Under the pieces are notes generated by a model that made no database searches, had not been told where the DNA came from, and saw only the letters and a list, made by a program, of their open reading frames with translations. This document shows, piece after piece, positions 1 through 6,587 of a DNA stretch of 64,000 nt. Numbering within the stretch: position 1 is the stretch's first letter; each line of letters opens with the position of its first letter. The stretch is taken from the NCBI GenBank assembly GCA_045531955.1, contig JAZSFC010000041.1:62001-126000 (forward strand). The letters run 5' to 3'. The translations under genes were made by a program, and so were the position numbers. This DNA comes from SIG299 sp045531955 (GTDB lineage Bacteria; Bacillota; Clostridia; Lachnospirales; Lachnospiraceae).

Positions 1-315
1 CCAATGCGTGCCACACTCACTGCACCCGTCTTCTGTGTGCGTATGTGGGCAGGCGTCGCAAAACTCCAATTCTTCCCGCAGATTATTTGCAATAATACCC
101 AGCGTCATTGCCAGACCCCAGAACTGCTTCAAGTCAATTTCTGAAATGTCCGGCAGTTCGACTGCTGCCAGCTTTATTTCTTCGTCAGATATGTTGTACT
201 TTGCCTTTAGTGTTTCGTACATCTGCACTGCTGTTTCTTTCTCTCCACCCACGCCACGTTCCGCAAGCGCTTTGATTTTTACCAACTTTTCAATGGCTTT
301 TTCGCGTTTCTCCAT
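1..315 (-). CDS. DUF2786 protein (partial, runs off left edge)
   Basis: The gene starts at 315 and runs 105 codons to the window edge without a stop, so its C-terminus is missing. The N-terminus carries the segment KIKALAERGVGGEKETA, almost identical to the start of the next gene upstream, which points to a tandem duplication. This helical N-terminal block is typical of DUF2786 proteins of phages and mobile elements. A CxxC...CxxC-like stretch near the visible end (CDACPHTH, CSECG) could bind zinc. A GGAGGT ribosome site lies upstream, and the ATG overlaps the stop of the preceding gene by one base (TGATG), so the two are probably translationally coupled. The function is unknown. Confidence 0.75.
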   Translation of the reverse strand, partial: MEKREKAIEKLVKIKALAERGVGGEKETAVQMYETLKAKYNISDEEIKLAAVELPDISEIDLKQFWGLAMTLGIIANNLREELEFCDACPHTHTEDGCSECGTHW

Positions 316-887
316 CAGTCTTCCACCTCCGGTTCTCCAATCAGTGCCCGTGGCGGCTTGCGCTTGTCAAGAAACATACTGTATGCCCCGGCTTTCTTCA
401 TCATGCGTTTTTCTTCTTCCGTCCTCTCCCTTGTCGGTCCGTCGCTTTCTTTGTAGCAACGGGCGCTTTCGTCCGGGAAAAGGTCATTGCCGCACCTAAA
501 AGCAATCAAGAACGCTTCCAACTCTCTTTTCAGTTCTTCCCGGTAGAAGTTGAAAAGCAGTGTGATTTCTGCTGCTTCAAGTTCTGTGCAGTCGCACCCG
601 CGTTTCTTTCGGCGCTTATAATCTCCCGTGTATCTGTGATATGTGGCACTTCCGGTGACTTTGTAGAAAATCTGTGTCAGCAAGTCTTCTTCCAAGTCGT
701 CTTTATAGCCGAACCAGTGAAGCGTCACTGCGTCTGTCATTATTTCTTCGTCTTCAATTTCGTACCGGGCTTTTAATTCCTCATACATTCGCATTGCGGT
801 TTCCTTTTCGCCACCCACGCCGCGTTCCGCAAGTGCTTTAATCTTTTTCAGCTTTTCAGCTATCTTTTCACGTTGTATCTGGTCCAT
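315..887 (-). CDS. DUF2786 domain protein
   Basis: About 190 aa. The N-terminal ~45 residues match the DUF2786 block (KIKALAERGVGGEKETA). The middle contains a CDCTELEAAEITLLFNFY segment and a basic stretch (KRRKKRG), followed by a charged C-terminus. The longer reading from a GTG at 911 has no ribosome site; the ATG at 885-887 is preceded by GAGGTAG at good spacing, so that start was chosen. It sits between an ASCH-like gene and a second DUF2786 gene in a tightly packed minus-strand operon. DUF2786 proteins are common on phages and integrative elements but have no established biochemical role. Confidence 0.75.
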   Translation of the reverse strand: MDQIQREKIAEKLKKIKALAERGVGGEKETAMRMYEELKARYEIEDEEIMTDAVTLHWFGYKDDLEEDLLTQIFYKVTGSATYHRYTGDYKRRKKRGCDCTELEAAEITLLFNFYREELKRELEAFLIAFRCGNDLFPDESARCYKESDGPTRERTEEEKRMMKKAGAYSMFLDKRKPPRALIGEPEVED

Positions 888-892
888 GTTTT

Positions 893-1294
893 CTACCTCA
901 TGTACTGCCACGACTGCGGCGCTCTGGAAACTCCCAGCGCTTCCAGTGGTTTAATTTCTGCATACTCTTTGACTTCTGCAATCTCCCAGCCATAAACCTT
1001 GCGTCTGCTGCCTGCTGCATAGTTGTATATTTCATGCGCTGGCACGCGGCTTTTTCTTTCTGCTTCTGCAAAATTCTTGATTTCTAATACTTCCGGGCAA
1101 ATAAATTCACCAACGACGCCCACGCCACCTGTGACATATACAATCACCCGGAACGGTTCACCGCATTGCGGCTTTGATTTTCTGATTTCCAGCACCTTTT
1201 CACCTGCTGCAATCTTCTTCCACCACTTTTCATGCAGGGAAAGAAGTACCACGGGCATTTTCTGCACCTCTGGTTCTGTCCATGTTTTCTTCAC
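893..1294 (-). CDS. ASCH/PUA-like domain protein
   Basis: A 133-aa protein with a GTG start preceded by GGAGGTGA. Residues ~14-45 (VVLLSLHEKWWKKI then GEKVLEIRKS) match the opening of ASCH/PUA-like domains found on phages and plasmids: a beta strand, a paired Trp motif, a Lys-rich turn and a conserved E-I-R-K. The family is thought to bind RNA or modified nucleotides; the specific ligand is not known here. It lies in the same operon as the DUF2786 genes, downstream of the 111-aa unknown gene. The family call is fairly secure, the function is not. Confidence 0.7.
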   Translation of the reverse strand: MKKTWTEPEVQKMPVVLLSLHEKWWKKIAAGEKVLEIRKSKPQCGEPFRVIVYVTGGVGVVGEFICPEVLEIKNFAEAERKSRVPAHEIYNYAAGSRRKVYGWEIAEVKEYAEIKPLEALGVSRAPQSWQYMR

Positions 1295-1309
1295 TTCGCT
1301 TCACCTCCA

Positions 1310-1645
1310 CTACTCAAAGTCGCTCACCAGCTGTATTCTTTGATACAAAATGTGCTTTAGTTCTCCGGTCTGAAATTCCGGTATGCTTTCAAACGGCACC
1401 AATTCTGGCAATCTGTCTGACTTGCACCAGTCCCACATTTTGTCTGTTGCTCTGTATGTTTCCATACCGATTGAAACACTCTTGACCCGGCGCCCTGCTC
1501 TAATGCCTGCGCAGTGGAAATTTGCTGCATATCCGCGATATATCACCTGCCGTGCTGCCGTTTCTACTATCACCCGTTCACTGCCGGAAATTCGCGCCAT
1601 TAAGTCTTCCAGATACAGTGGCGCTTCTGGTTTTGGTTGTGTCAT
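1310..1645 (-). CDS. hypothetical protein (111 aa)
   Basis: An unrecognised soluble protein. It starts at an ATG preceded by GGAGGTG, and this ATG overlaps the stop of the lytic transglycosylase gene by 4 nt, implying translational coupling. The sequence is mixed alpha/beta in character with several aromatic residues (MWDWCKSD) and no membrane segment. Its place between the lytic transglycosylase and the ASCH-like gene only shows that it belongs to the same element operon. Confidence 0.6.
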   Translation of the reverse strand: MTQPKPEAPLYLEDLMARISGSERVIVETAARQVIYRGYAANFHCAGIRAGRRVKSVSIGMETYRATDKMWDWCKSDRLPELVPFESIPEFQTGELKHILYQRIQLVSDFE

Positions 1646-2427
1646 TGCCCTGCACCTCCCATCTGTTTTCTGATACGTTCCGCAGCTTCCAGCACCGCTT
1701 CTGCGTATGTGCAGGACTGCTGCCCTTTGCTGAAATAGTCCCGGTATGCGCCAGTTGCGCCCCAGCGGTACGCTGTCAACGCTTTCTGGTAGTTTCCGTC
1801 GTACTTGTCCACAAGTTCTGCTAAAAAGTCCACACCCGTTGACACATTCTGGAACGGATTTAAAAGGTCGTATGCGCTCACGCGCTCCATGCGGTCTTCA
1901 TGCCAGCTTTCAATTACTTGCATATAACCTTTGGCGCCGCCCTCACTCTCTGCAAAGTATCTGTACCCGCTTTCAACCTCTATCAGTCCCAGTACAACTG
2001 CATAATCAACGCCGTTGTTATTGCACACAATGTATGTGTATTTCTGCATGATTTCCGGGAAATAACCGCCGTTTTCGGCGTATTCCTGCGGCATATTGTA
2101 TGGCACCCAGCCCAGCACATCATCACCGGACCAGTCCTGCGACATTTGATTGAATGGTGGTGGGTATTCCTGCTGCGCCTGCATGGTTTCTGGCTGCGTC
2201 TGTGGCGCTGTTGTTGGTTCCGGTGCTTCTGTCGGCACTGCTGTCAGTGTTTCTGCGTCCAGCTGCTTTTCTGCTTCTGTCAGTGCCGTTGCTGCTACTG
2301 CAACACCTGCAAAAACAACCGCTGCCAGCGCTGCTGCCGTTATGTAATATCCGTTACGGCGCCAGAATTTGCACCATTTTTGGCGCCTTTGGCTTTTCTT
2401 CCAGATTGCCCGCGTTTTCGCTTGCAT
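1642..2427 (-). CDS. membrane-anchored lytic transglycosylase (SLT domain)
   Basis: About 261 aa. A basic N-terminus is followed by one membrane segment (residues ~28-48, ITAAALAAVVFAGVAVAAT), a Thr/Pro/Gln-rich linker and an SLT-type domain. The catalytic Glu is at about residue 150 in IEVESGY, followed by the AKGYMQV motif, a close match to lysozyme-like lytic transglycosylases. Such enzymes open peptidoglycan for conjugation machines or phage. The start at 2425-2427 was chosen over 2499 because GAAAGGAGG precedes it; the gene then overlaps the 3' end of the rep gene by 88 nt in another frame. The presence of a cell-wall hydrolase suggests that this element can transfer itself or be packaged. 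Confidence 0.82.
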   Translation of the reverse strand: MQAKTRAIWKKSQRRQKWCKFWRRNGYYITAAALAAVVFAGVAVAATALTEAEKQLDAETLTAVPTEAPEPTTAPQTQPETMQAQQEYPPPFNQMSQDWSGDDVLGWVPYNMPQEYAENGGYFPEIMQKYTYIVCNNNGVDYAVVLGLIEVESGYRYFAESEGGAKGYMQVIESWHEDRMERVSAYDLLNPFQNVSTGVDFLAELVDKYDGNYQKALTAYRWGATGAYRDYFSKGQQSCTYAEAVLEAAERIRKQMGGAGQ

Positions 2428-3290
2428 TTGCCTTGCCCTCCTTTCGGTTTTCCTCTCTTCTTTGGTGTTTTTCTCCACATTTTCAAGTAAATGTGCCACC
2501 CGGTTTCTTCGTAGTATTCCGGCTTTATCTCAACAATGTTGTATTGTGGGTATTTCTTTTCAAAGAAACTCTTTCCAAGGTCGTTGGACTTTGCCAAGTT
2601 CTCCACCTGCTTTTTGCTGTACTTGCTGTCAGCTGGTGGGTGCTGCACTGGTCTTTCCAGATTGCGGCTGCTTGACCAGCGCTTTTTCCCTTGTGGGTCC
2701 TTTGTTATGTATTTACATAAACCCTCAATGCCGTTTTCATTCATTTGCAGGCGGTCTGCATTTACCCAGCCCATCTGCTTTATTGCTGCCCGGTTCTGCG
2801 GGTCTTTTTCAATCTTATTCCAGTTGATACGGTCTTTTGTCCACATCAATTCTACGTCGTCGCGGTCCAATCCACCGTTCATAATAATGTGATGGTGTAC
2901 CCTCTTTATGGTTTGTCCATCTTTGCTGTATTTGTATTCTGTTACAAGAATATATTTCAAGGCTTCAAGCCCCAGTTTGGTTCTGCGGTATGCTATCCGG
3001 CGCAGATAGTTTCCCACAATGTTTTCTGCTTCCTCGACTGTTCCCGGTAGGTGGTTGTTATCGTATGTACACGAAACGTGCAAATCACCTATTCCAAAAT
3101 TGCCATTGCCCAGCTGTACCAGATACCGTCTGGCGTTCTTGTCGTTCAAGTCCTTTTGTTTTGGCTCTGTGACTTTTACTTTCTTCCCGCGTTTCCCTTT
3201 TACTGCTTTTTCTGCATTATCTGTTCTGGGTATTATGTCAACTTCTCTATAATCGGTGCAGTCAATCTTCTTTTCTCTGATAAACACCAC
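2340..3290 (-). CDS. HUH-type rolling-circle replication initiator
   Basis: 316 aa with a GTG start. It resembles the replication-associated protein family of rolling-circle plasmids and filamentous phage (G2P-like). The HUH metal-binding motif is visible at ~131-137 (RVHHHIIMNGG), and the catalytic Tyr candidate is at ~193 in LCKYITKD. An upstream beta strand (YILVTEYKY) supports the fold. The last ~60 residues are very rich in Lys, Arg and Gly, a typical nucleic-acid-binding tail, part of which is encoded in the overlap with the transglycosylase gene. The protein should nick a double-strand origin; the non-coding 3291-3656 region just upstream is the best place to look for it. It could also act as a mobilisation relaxase. 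Confidence 0.78.
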   Translation of the reverse strand: MVFIREKKIDCTDYREVDIIPRTDNAEKAVKGKRGKKVKVTEPKQKDLNDKNARRYLVQLGNGNFGIGDLHVSCTYDNNHLPGTVEEAENIVGNYLRRIAYRRTKLGLEALKYILVTEYKYSKDGQTIKRVHHHIIMNGGLDRDDVELMWTKDRINWNKIEKDPQNRAAIKQMGWVNADRLQMNENGIEGLCKYITKDPQGKKRWSSSRNLERPVQHPPADSKYSKKQVENLAKSNDLGKSFFEKKYPQYNIVEIKPEYYEETGWHIYLKMWRKTPKKRGKPKGGQGKCKRKRGQSGRKAKGAKNGANSGAVTDIT

Positions 3291-3448
3291 TGCACTTCCT
3301 TTTCTGTCCTATACCTATTTTGACGTAAAGGGGTACTACCAGAAGTAGTGGTGGTTATCCTCCATCTATCCTGTCTATTATCCATATAACGCTAATGTAT
3401 ATATTTATACTTTCGTTAGAATGTTAATACCCCATACAAGCCCGTTTC

Positions 3449-3464
3449 GCAGGTCAAAACCTGC
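3449..3464. repeat. perfect hairpin upstream of rep, candidate double-strand origin
   Basis: Inverted repeat GCAGGT/ACCTGC with loop CAAA, 6-bp GC-rich stem. HUH initiators commonly nick in or beside such a hairpin near their own gene. No known nick consensus was recognised, so this is a candidate only. Confidence 0.35.
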
Positions 3465-3495
3465 CATTTTTCAAGGGTTCCCGCCCTCAAAACAG

Positions 3496-3524
3496 TTGAC
3501 TTGTCAGCGTCAATATGGTATAAT
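3496..3524 (+). promoter_or_regulatory. strong sigma-70-type promoter, plus strand
   Basis: TTGACT at 3496-3501, a 17-bp spacer and TATAAT at 3519-3524 with a TGG extension just before it. Transcription would start near 3531 and run towards the hairpin at 3560-3607, antisense to the following gene. No plus-strand protein gene follows. Confidence 0.65.
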
Positions 3525-3530
3525 AAACAT

Positions 3531-3612
3531 GATTGAATTATTAAAAACATATTGACTTTGAAAAGCCTTTGATTATGTGTTTCCCGGCACGTCGTCAAAG
3601 GCTTTTCTATTG
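3531..3612 (+). ncRNA. candidate small RNA ending in a terminator-like hairpin
   Basis: The strong plus-strand promoter just upstream has no ORF behind it. About 30 nt after the expected start comes a hairpin with a perfect 13-bp stem (3560-3572 pairing with 3595-3607, GAAAAGCCTTTGA/TCAAAGGCTTTTC) and a 22-nt loop, then a pyrimidine-rich tail. The transcript would be ~80 nt. If it reads through, it becomes antisense to the DGR-type target gene. It could be an antisense copy-number RNA, a single-strand origin or a regulatory RNA; no known family was recognised. Confidence 0.35.
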
Positions 3613-3656
3613 CCTTTCTATCCTCTTTCTGACTGTTCTTTTGCGTGCGCTGCCGC

Positions 3657-4658
3657 TCACGCTTTCAGTAATTCAGTTACCAGTTGCCAGTCTTCCAGAT
3701 ATAAAGCGGAGCGGAACGAAACGTTGCCGTCGCTGTGAGAACGGGCGTTGTGCAAGGTCAACGCAGCAGCGCCACCGTTGGACGTGGAGTAGAAGCTCGA
3801 ACCCCGGATAGGCACGGCTTCTTCAAGTGCGCTATCTGCCCATATTCCCGCTGTTTCATTCTTCCAGTCATGCGGTACAATGCCCAGTCTGTATGCAATT
3901 TCCGGCACCTCTGCCAGCCCGTCCAGCTGTAATTCTGAAATGTGGCAGCCGTCCCAGTCTTTTTCTATTTCATCAGCTGTGGTCATTGTCACGCCGCCAG
4001 TGCTGTTTCCGTGCAGTTTCAGTGCTTTTCCGTCCACCTCTGCCACAATCCAGCCCGGCGAATGTTTACCGTAGTTTTCCGCTGCTGCGTCATTGTCCTT
4101 TATGTACTCCACAACGCCTTTGTGCAGGCGCAATCCTGCTACCCATTCCCAGAAATTGCCACAAATACCAAATACGCCGTTTTTGGTGCCATCATGTGAC
4201 CATGAAAGCGGGTCGCAGCCCGTCAGTGTTCTTCCGCTGTCGTATCGCACGCCCTTTTCCTCTGGGTTCTTTGCGTTCTTGCCATAGTCGGTGTTGCCGC
4301 CTATCTGGTGCCCCAGTTCCTCTGCTTCATGCAGTAAGTAGGTGTATTCGGCATTTGTCATAAGGTGCCAGCCCTTGCCCTTTTCCTTGCAAAGTCGCAT
4401 TGCGTCAGACATATTGACGCTGTGTGCTGGCTGCTGGTATGGTAGCGACACTGGCACGCCCTGCAATATGGTGTTGTGAAACTGGGAAATCAAGATTGCC
4501 GGAACGGTTTTGCCGTTGATTTTGAACATTTCCGGCACGTCCTCTTCTTTGTAGGTTCCCGGCTCCATGTAGTACATTGTCATGTGGTTTGGCAATCCCA
4601 GTTTGTCAGTGACCACAACCGCAGCTTTGAAAATTCCTTTTTCTTCTGCTTTTGTCAT
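3657..4658 (-). CDS. formylglycine-enzyme/C-type-lectin-fold protein, DGR variable-protein type
   Basis: 333 aa with an AAGGAGGA ribosome site. The central part matches SUMF1/FGE-sulfatase proteins (GICGNFWEWVAGLRL around residue 165; GWHLMTNAEYTYLLHEAEE before it). The C-terminal ~45 residues (RGSSFYSTSNGG..., then HNARSHSDGNVSFRSAL) match the variable ends of proteins diversified by diversity-generating retroelements. At the divergent positions the codons are AGC, TTC, TAC, TCC, ACC, CAC, GAC and GGC. All are of the form NNC, as expected from adenine mutagenesis of AAC codons in a template repeat. Such proteins bind ligands through the variable lectin-fold surface. No reverse transcriptase or template repeat was found in the window. 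Confidence 0.82.
   Translation of the reverse strand: MTKAEEKGIFKAAVVVTDKLGLPNHMTMYYMEPGTYKEEDVPEMFKINGKTVPAILISQFHNTILQGVPVSLPYQQPAHSVNMSDAMRLCKEKGKGWHLMTNAEYTYLLHEAEELGHQIGGNTDYGKNAKNPEEKGVRYDSGRTLTGCDPLSWSHDGTKNGVFGICGNFWEWVAGLRLHKGVVEYIKDNDAAAENYGKHSPGWIVAEVDGKALKLHGNSTGGVTMTTADEIEKDWDGCHISELQLDGLAEVPEIAYRLGIVPHDWKNETAGIWADSALEEAVPIRGSSFYSTSNGGAAALTLHNARSHSDGNVSFRSALYLEDWQLVTELLKA
3701..3806 (-). repeat. candidate DGR variable region (VR)
   Basis: This part of the target gene encodes the segment from about GSSFYSTSNGG to FRSAL. Its non-conserved codons keep C at position three but vary at positions one and two, while the framing codons (GGT GGC GCT GCT GCG, GCC CGT, GTT TCG TTC CGC) look constant. 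The matching template repeat was not seen in the window, so the borders are estimated from the pattern alone. Confidence 0.6.
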
Positions 4659-4747
4659 TTTCGGTATTCCTCCTTGTATCTGGTTTTATTTATCTGAACA
4701 GCACTGCTGCCATTCTCTTATTGAAAAGCCCTTGCCCCGCCCAGCAC

Positions 4748-4885
4748 TCACGCTGGCTGCTTCTTTTTCTCTTTATCCGGGGTCTGGGTTACTTTAACAG
4801 TGACTTTCACGTTTTCCCGTTTTGAGATTATAAGCGCCAGCGTTTCATAAAAGCGCTGGGGGTTGAATGTTCCTTGCACTTCCAC
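4748..4885 (-). CDS. small hypothetical protein (45 aa)
   Basis: GTG start at 4883-4885 with AGGGAGG eight bases upstream. The protein has a hydrophobic core (FYETLALIIS) and a Lys-rich C-terminus. It follows the 59-aa gene closely and precedes the FGE-like gene. A short inverted repeat (CCAGC/GCTGG) overlaps its stop codon. The function is unknown; the good ribosome site and operon position support that it is real. A longer reading from 4999 would overlap the upstream gene and is not preferred. Confidence 0.5.
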   Translation of the reverse strand: MEVQGTFNPQRFYETLALIISKRENVKVTVKVTQTPDKEKKKQPA

Positions 4886-4901
4886 TGCTGCGCCCTCCCT
4901 C

Positions 4902-5081
4902 CTATGCGGTCTGTGGCGCTGCTGCCTGTGCTGCCATTCCCTTTGCAAATCTGATACCCTGCATGAACACCAAAAAGTCTTTTTTCTCTTCTGGGGCAAG
5001 CTCTCCCAGAAACTCCATAACCTCTGCCGCTTCCTGCTGGTTCTCTGTCTTTAATAATGTTTCTGTGTTATTGTTTGCCAT
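4902..5081 (-). CDS. small hypothetical protein (59 aa)
   Basis: ATG at 5079-5081 with AGGAGG at ideal spacing. The sequence is acidic/helical in the middle (EVMEFLGELAPEEKKDF) and Ala-rich at the end. It is the first gene after the minus-strand promoter at 5153-5181, in the position of an early lysogeny or excision gene. Proteins of this size and composition occur next to repressors on Clostridia elements, but I do not recognise the family. Confidence 0.65.
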   Translation of the reverse strand: MANNNTETLLKTENQQEAAEVMEFLGELAPEEKKDFLVFMQGIRFAKGMAAQAAAPQTA

Positions 5082-5109
5082 GGTCTGTTCCTCCTTTTCT
5101 TTATTGGTG

Positions 5110-5226
5110 GGTTGACAACCAGTTTTTGTTTTCCTGTTTGGTTGTTAAACCAAGTATAGCAGTTTAATTTTGGTATGTCAACCACTTTTTCAAAAATTAT
5201 TTTTATTTTTTGGTTGACTAACCAAA
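5110..5226. promoter_or_regulatory. four-operator repressor control region
   Basis: Four related palindromes with half-site TGGTT lie between the divergent genes: GGTTGACAACC at 5110-5120, TTGGTTGTTAAACCAA at 5138-5153, TGGTATGTCAACCA at 5171-5184 and TTTGGTTGACTAACCAAA at 5209-5226. Their centres are spaced ~30, 32 and 40 bp, close to three or four helical turns. They overlap the -35 of the repressor promoter and both promoter elements of the opposing promoter, as in a temperate-phage switch. Confidence 0.75.
5153..5181 (-). promoter_or_regulatory. promoter for the minus-strand small-gene/FGE operon
   Basis: On the minus strand TTGACA (5176-5181), exactly 17 bp, then TATACT (5153-5158), near-consensus sigma-70. 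The operators at 5138-5153 and 5171-5184 overlap the -10 and -35, so the XRE repressor probably shuts it off. Confidence 0.8.
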
Positions 5227-5242
5227 TATATAATGGTATGAT
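5214..5242 (+). promoter_or_regulatory. promoter for the XRE repressor gene
   Basis: TTGACT (5214-5219), 17 bp, TATGAT (5237-5242) preceded by TG at the extended -10 position. The best palindrome (5209-5226) covers the -35, which fits negative autoregulation. Confidence 0.7.
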
Positions 5243-5274
5243 TGATTTACAACATAAGAAAGGGGGTATGCTCC

Positions 5275-5730
5275 ATGAATGAAAGAATTAGAATACTGCG
5301 TGAAGATATGAAACTTTCGCGCGCTGCGTTTGGTGAAAAACTGGGTGTCAGCGGTGATGTTATCAATAATCTGGAACGTGGTAGGGTTGAAGCCAAAGAC
5401 CATATTATAAAGTTGATATGTGCTGAATTTTCCGTAAATGAAAACTGGCTGCGCTCTGGTGCGGAACCAATGTACATACAGCCGGACACTTTCAGCCTTG
5501 ACGACTATGTAAGGTCTAAAGGTGCCACGGGTCTTGAATTAGAAATTGTGAAGACATATTTTGAACTTGACCCGGAAATCAGAAGAATTGCAATGGAACA
5601 TTTCAAACGCAGGCTTGCTGCTGCTGTTGCAGCTGACCCGGCATTGCTTGTTCCAGATACGGAAGAAGAACTGGAAGCCCAGTGCCCACCCGTTGACACT
5701 GGCAATGCTTCTGGGGTAGACGCTGGGTGA
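5275..5730 (+). CDS. XRE-family phage-type repressor
   Basis: 151 aa from the ATG at 5275, preceded by AAGGGGGT; the upstream in-frame start lacks a ribosome site. Residues 1-65 form a Cro/CI-like helix-turn-helix (LREDMKLSRAAFGEKLGV, then GDVINNLERGRVEAK), with a family-typical FSVNENWLRSGAEPM stretch after it. The C-terminal half is an acidic/helical dimerisation-type region without a recognisable peptidase, so no RecA-style self-cleavage is predicted. It stands alone on the plus strand, opposite the small-gene operon, and very likely binds the four palindromes in between. Confidence 0.88.
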   Translation: MNERIRILREDMKLSRAAFGEKLGVSGDVINNLERGRVEAKDHIIKLICAEFSVNENWLRSGAEPMYIQPDTFSLDDYVRSKGATGLELEIVKTYFELDPEIRRIAMEHFKRRLAAAVAADPALLVPDTEEELEAQCPPVDTGNASGVDAG

Positions 5731-5756
5731 TAAACGCACCCAGCTTTTGCCCTCTA

Positions 5757-5879
5757 TTACTTAATGATTATTAGTTGCGTTGTACCAGAAAAATTCAAAT
5801 TATAATATATAGTATGGCTTTTGCTGTAATATATGGCGTATACTCTGCCATCAAAATAGTTAATATGCTTTTTAATCAT
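5757..5879 (-). CDS. possible small protein (40 aa)
   Basis: A 40-codon ORF with a good ribosome site (AAAGGTGG before ATG at 5877-5879) on the strand opposite its neighbours, in the 242-nt gap between the repressor and the TM2 gene. The product is Tyr/Ile-rich (IYYSKSHTIYYNLNF). No family was recognised, and the only support is the initiation site. Confidence 0.3.
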   Translation of the reverse strand: MIKKHINYFDGRVYAIYYSKSHTIYYNLNFSGTTQLIIIK

Positions 5880-5972
5880 GTGACCACCTTTCCTTTCATG
5901 GCAAGGCTGGGCGCATTTTATATTATAGTTTTCATGTTGATTTCTGGCGCAATACAAGAAAGGCGGTTCAAT

Positions 5973-6449
5973 ATGGGTATACGTTTTAGAAAAAGTATTA
6001 AAGTTGCTCCCGGTGTTCGTGTGAATGTAGGGAAAAAAGGTGTTGGCGTCAGTGTTGGCGGTAAAGGTTTTACGAAAAGCATAAATAGCAGCGGCAGGGT
6101 CACAACCAGCATGAGTGTTCCCGGTACTGGCATTTCATACGTCAGCACAAAGAATATGAACAGTGACAAAAACAAAGCTTCTGTGAAGCGCACTGCGGCA
6201 CCTGCTGCCACTTATTCTTCCACCACTCCCGCTGCTGCGCCTGCTGCCCCTCTGAATTGCAGCCGGACCGTTGCTGGTCTGCTCTGTGTCTTTTTGGGAT
6301 ATTTCGGCGCACATTACTTCTACGCGCGGCGCTGGGGCATGGGTCTTTTGTATCTCTGTACTGTCGGTCTTTTTGGTATAGGCTGGCTGGTTGATATTTT
6401 CCGCATTTTCGCAGGTCATTTCCGCGACAAATACGGTGAAATCATTTAA
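5973..6449 (+). CDS. DUF4236 + TM2 domain membrane protein
   Basis: 158 aa from the ATG at 5973 (AAAGGCGG upstream). Residues 1-55 match DUF4236 (MGIRFRKSIKVAPGVRVNVG, then GVGVSVG), an all-beta repeat found at the start of many small membrane proteins. An Ala/Pro/Thr linker leads to a TM2 domain with two membrane spans (AGLLCVFLGYFGAHYFYARR, then GLLYLCTVGLFGIGWLVDIF) joined by the typical short polar turn. The upstream hydrophobic reading from a TTG at 5775 is not supported by a ribosome site. The function is unknown; TM2 proteins of this type recur as accessory genes on phages and integrative elements. Confidence 0.82.
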   Translation: MGIRFRKSIKVAPGVRVNVGKKGVGVSVGGKGFTKSINSSGRVTTSMSVPGTGISYVSTKNMNSDKNKASVKRTAAPAATYSSTTPAAAPAAPLNCSRTVAGLLCVFLGYFGAHYFYARRWGMGLLYLCTVGLFGIGWLVDIFRIFAGHFRDKYGEII

Positions 6450-6587
6450 TAAATAAAAAATGCCCCGGAAGTGCTGGGAACACTGCCGGAGCGGGTGCAA
6501 ATGTATATCATACCAGATACAACATACCGTCTGCATTGTTATTATATCACCTGCGGGCGGGAAATTAAAGGCAATCGAGGTGATTTA

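Larger units (their letters stand above)
3291..3656. other. 366-nt non-coding region, possible replication origin/ncRNA locus
   Basis: No credible protein gene is present. The region holds a perfect 6-bp hairpin with a 4-nt loop (GCAGGT-CAAA-ACCTGC, 3449-3464), an ACTAC/GTAGT short inverted repeat near 3335-3350, a near-consensus plus-strand promoter (3496-3524) and a 13-bp-stem hairpin (3560-3607). It lies directly upstream of the rep gene, so the hairpin at 3449 is a candidate nick site. That assignment is inference. Confidence 0.5.

Noticed and set aside
1900..2490. Plus-strand ORFs of 100-196 codons across 1746-2675
   Set aside because: They are Cys/Phe-rich mirror readings of the rep and transglycosylase genes, without ribosome sites or recognisable domains.
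3560..3607. DGR-associated cruciform just after the variable region
   Set aside because: It is ~50 nt after the stop codon and ~90 nt from the VR end, with a long AT-rich stem and 22-nt loop, unlike the short GC-rich hairpin known directly after VR.
5214..5234. TTGACT paired with TATAAT at 5229-5234 as the repressor promoter
   Set aside because: The spacer is only 9 bp; the TATGAT at 5237-5242 gives the correct 17 bp.
5775..5972. N-terminal extension of the TM2 protein from a TTG start
   Set aside because: There is no ribosome site, whereas the ATG at 5973 has one and begins exactly at the DUF4236 domain.
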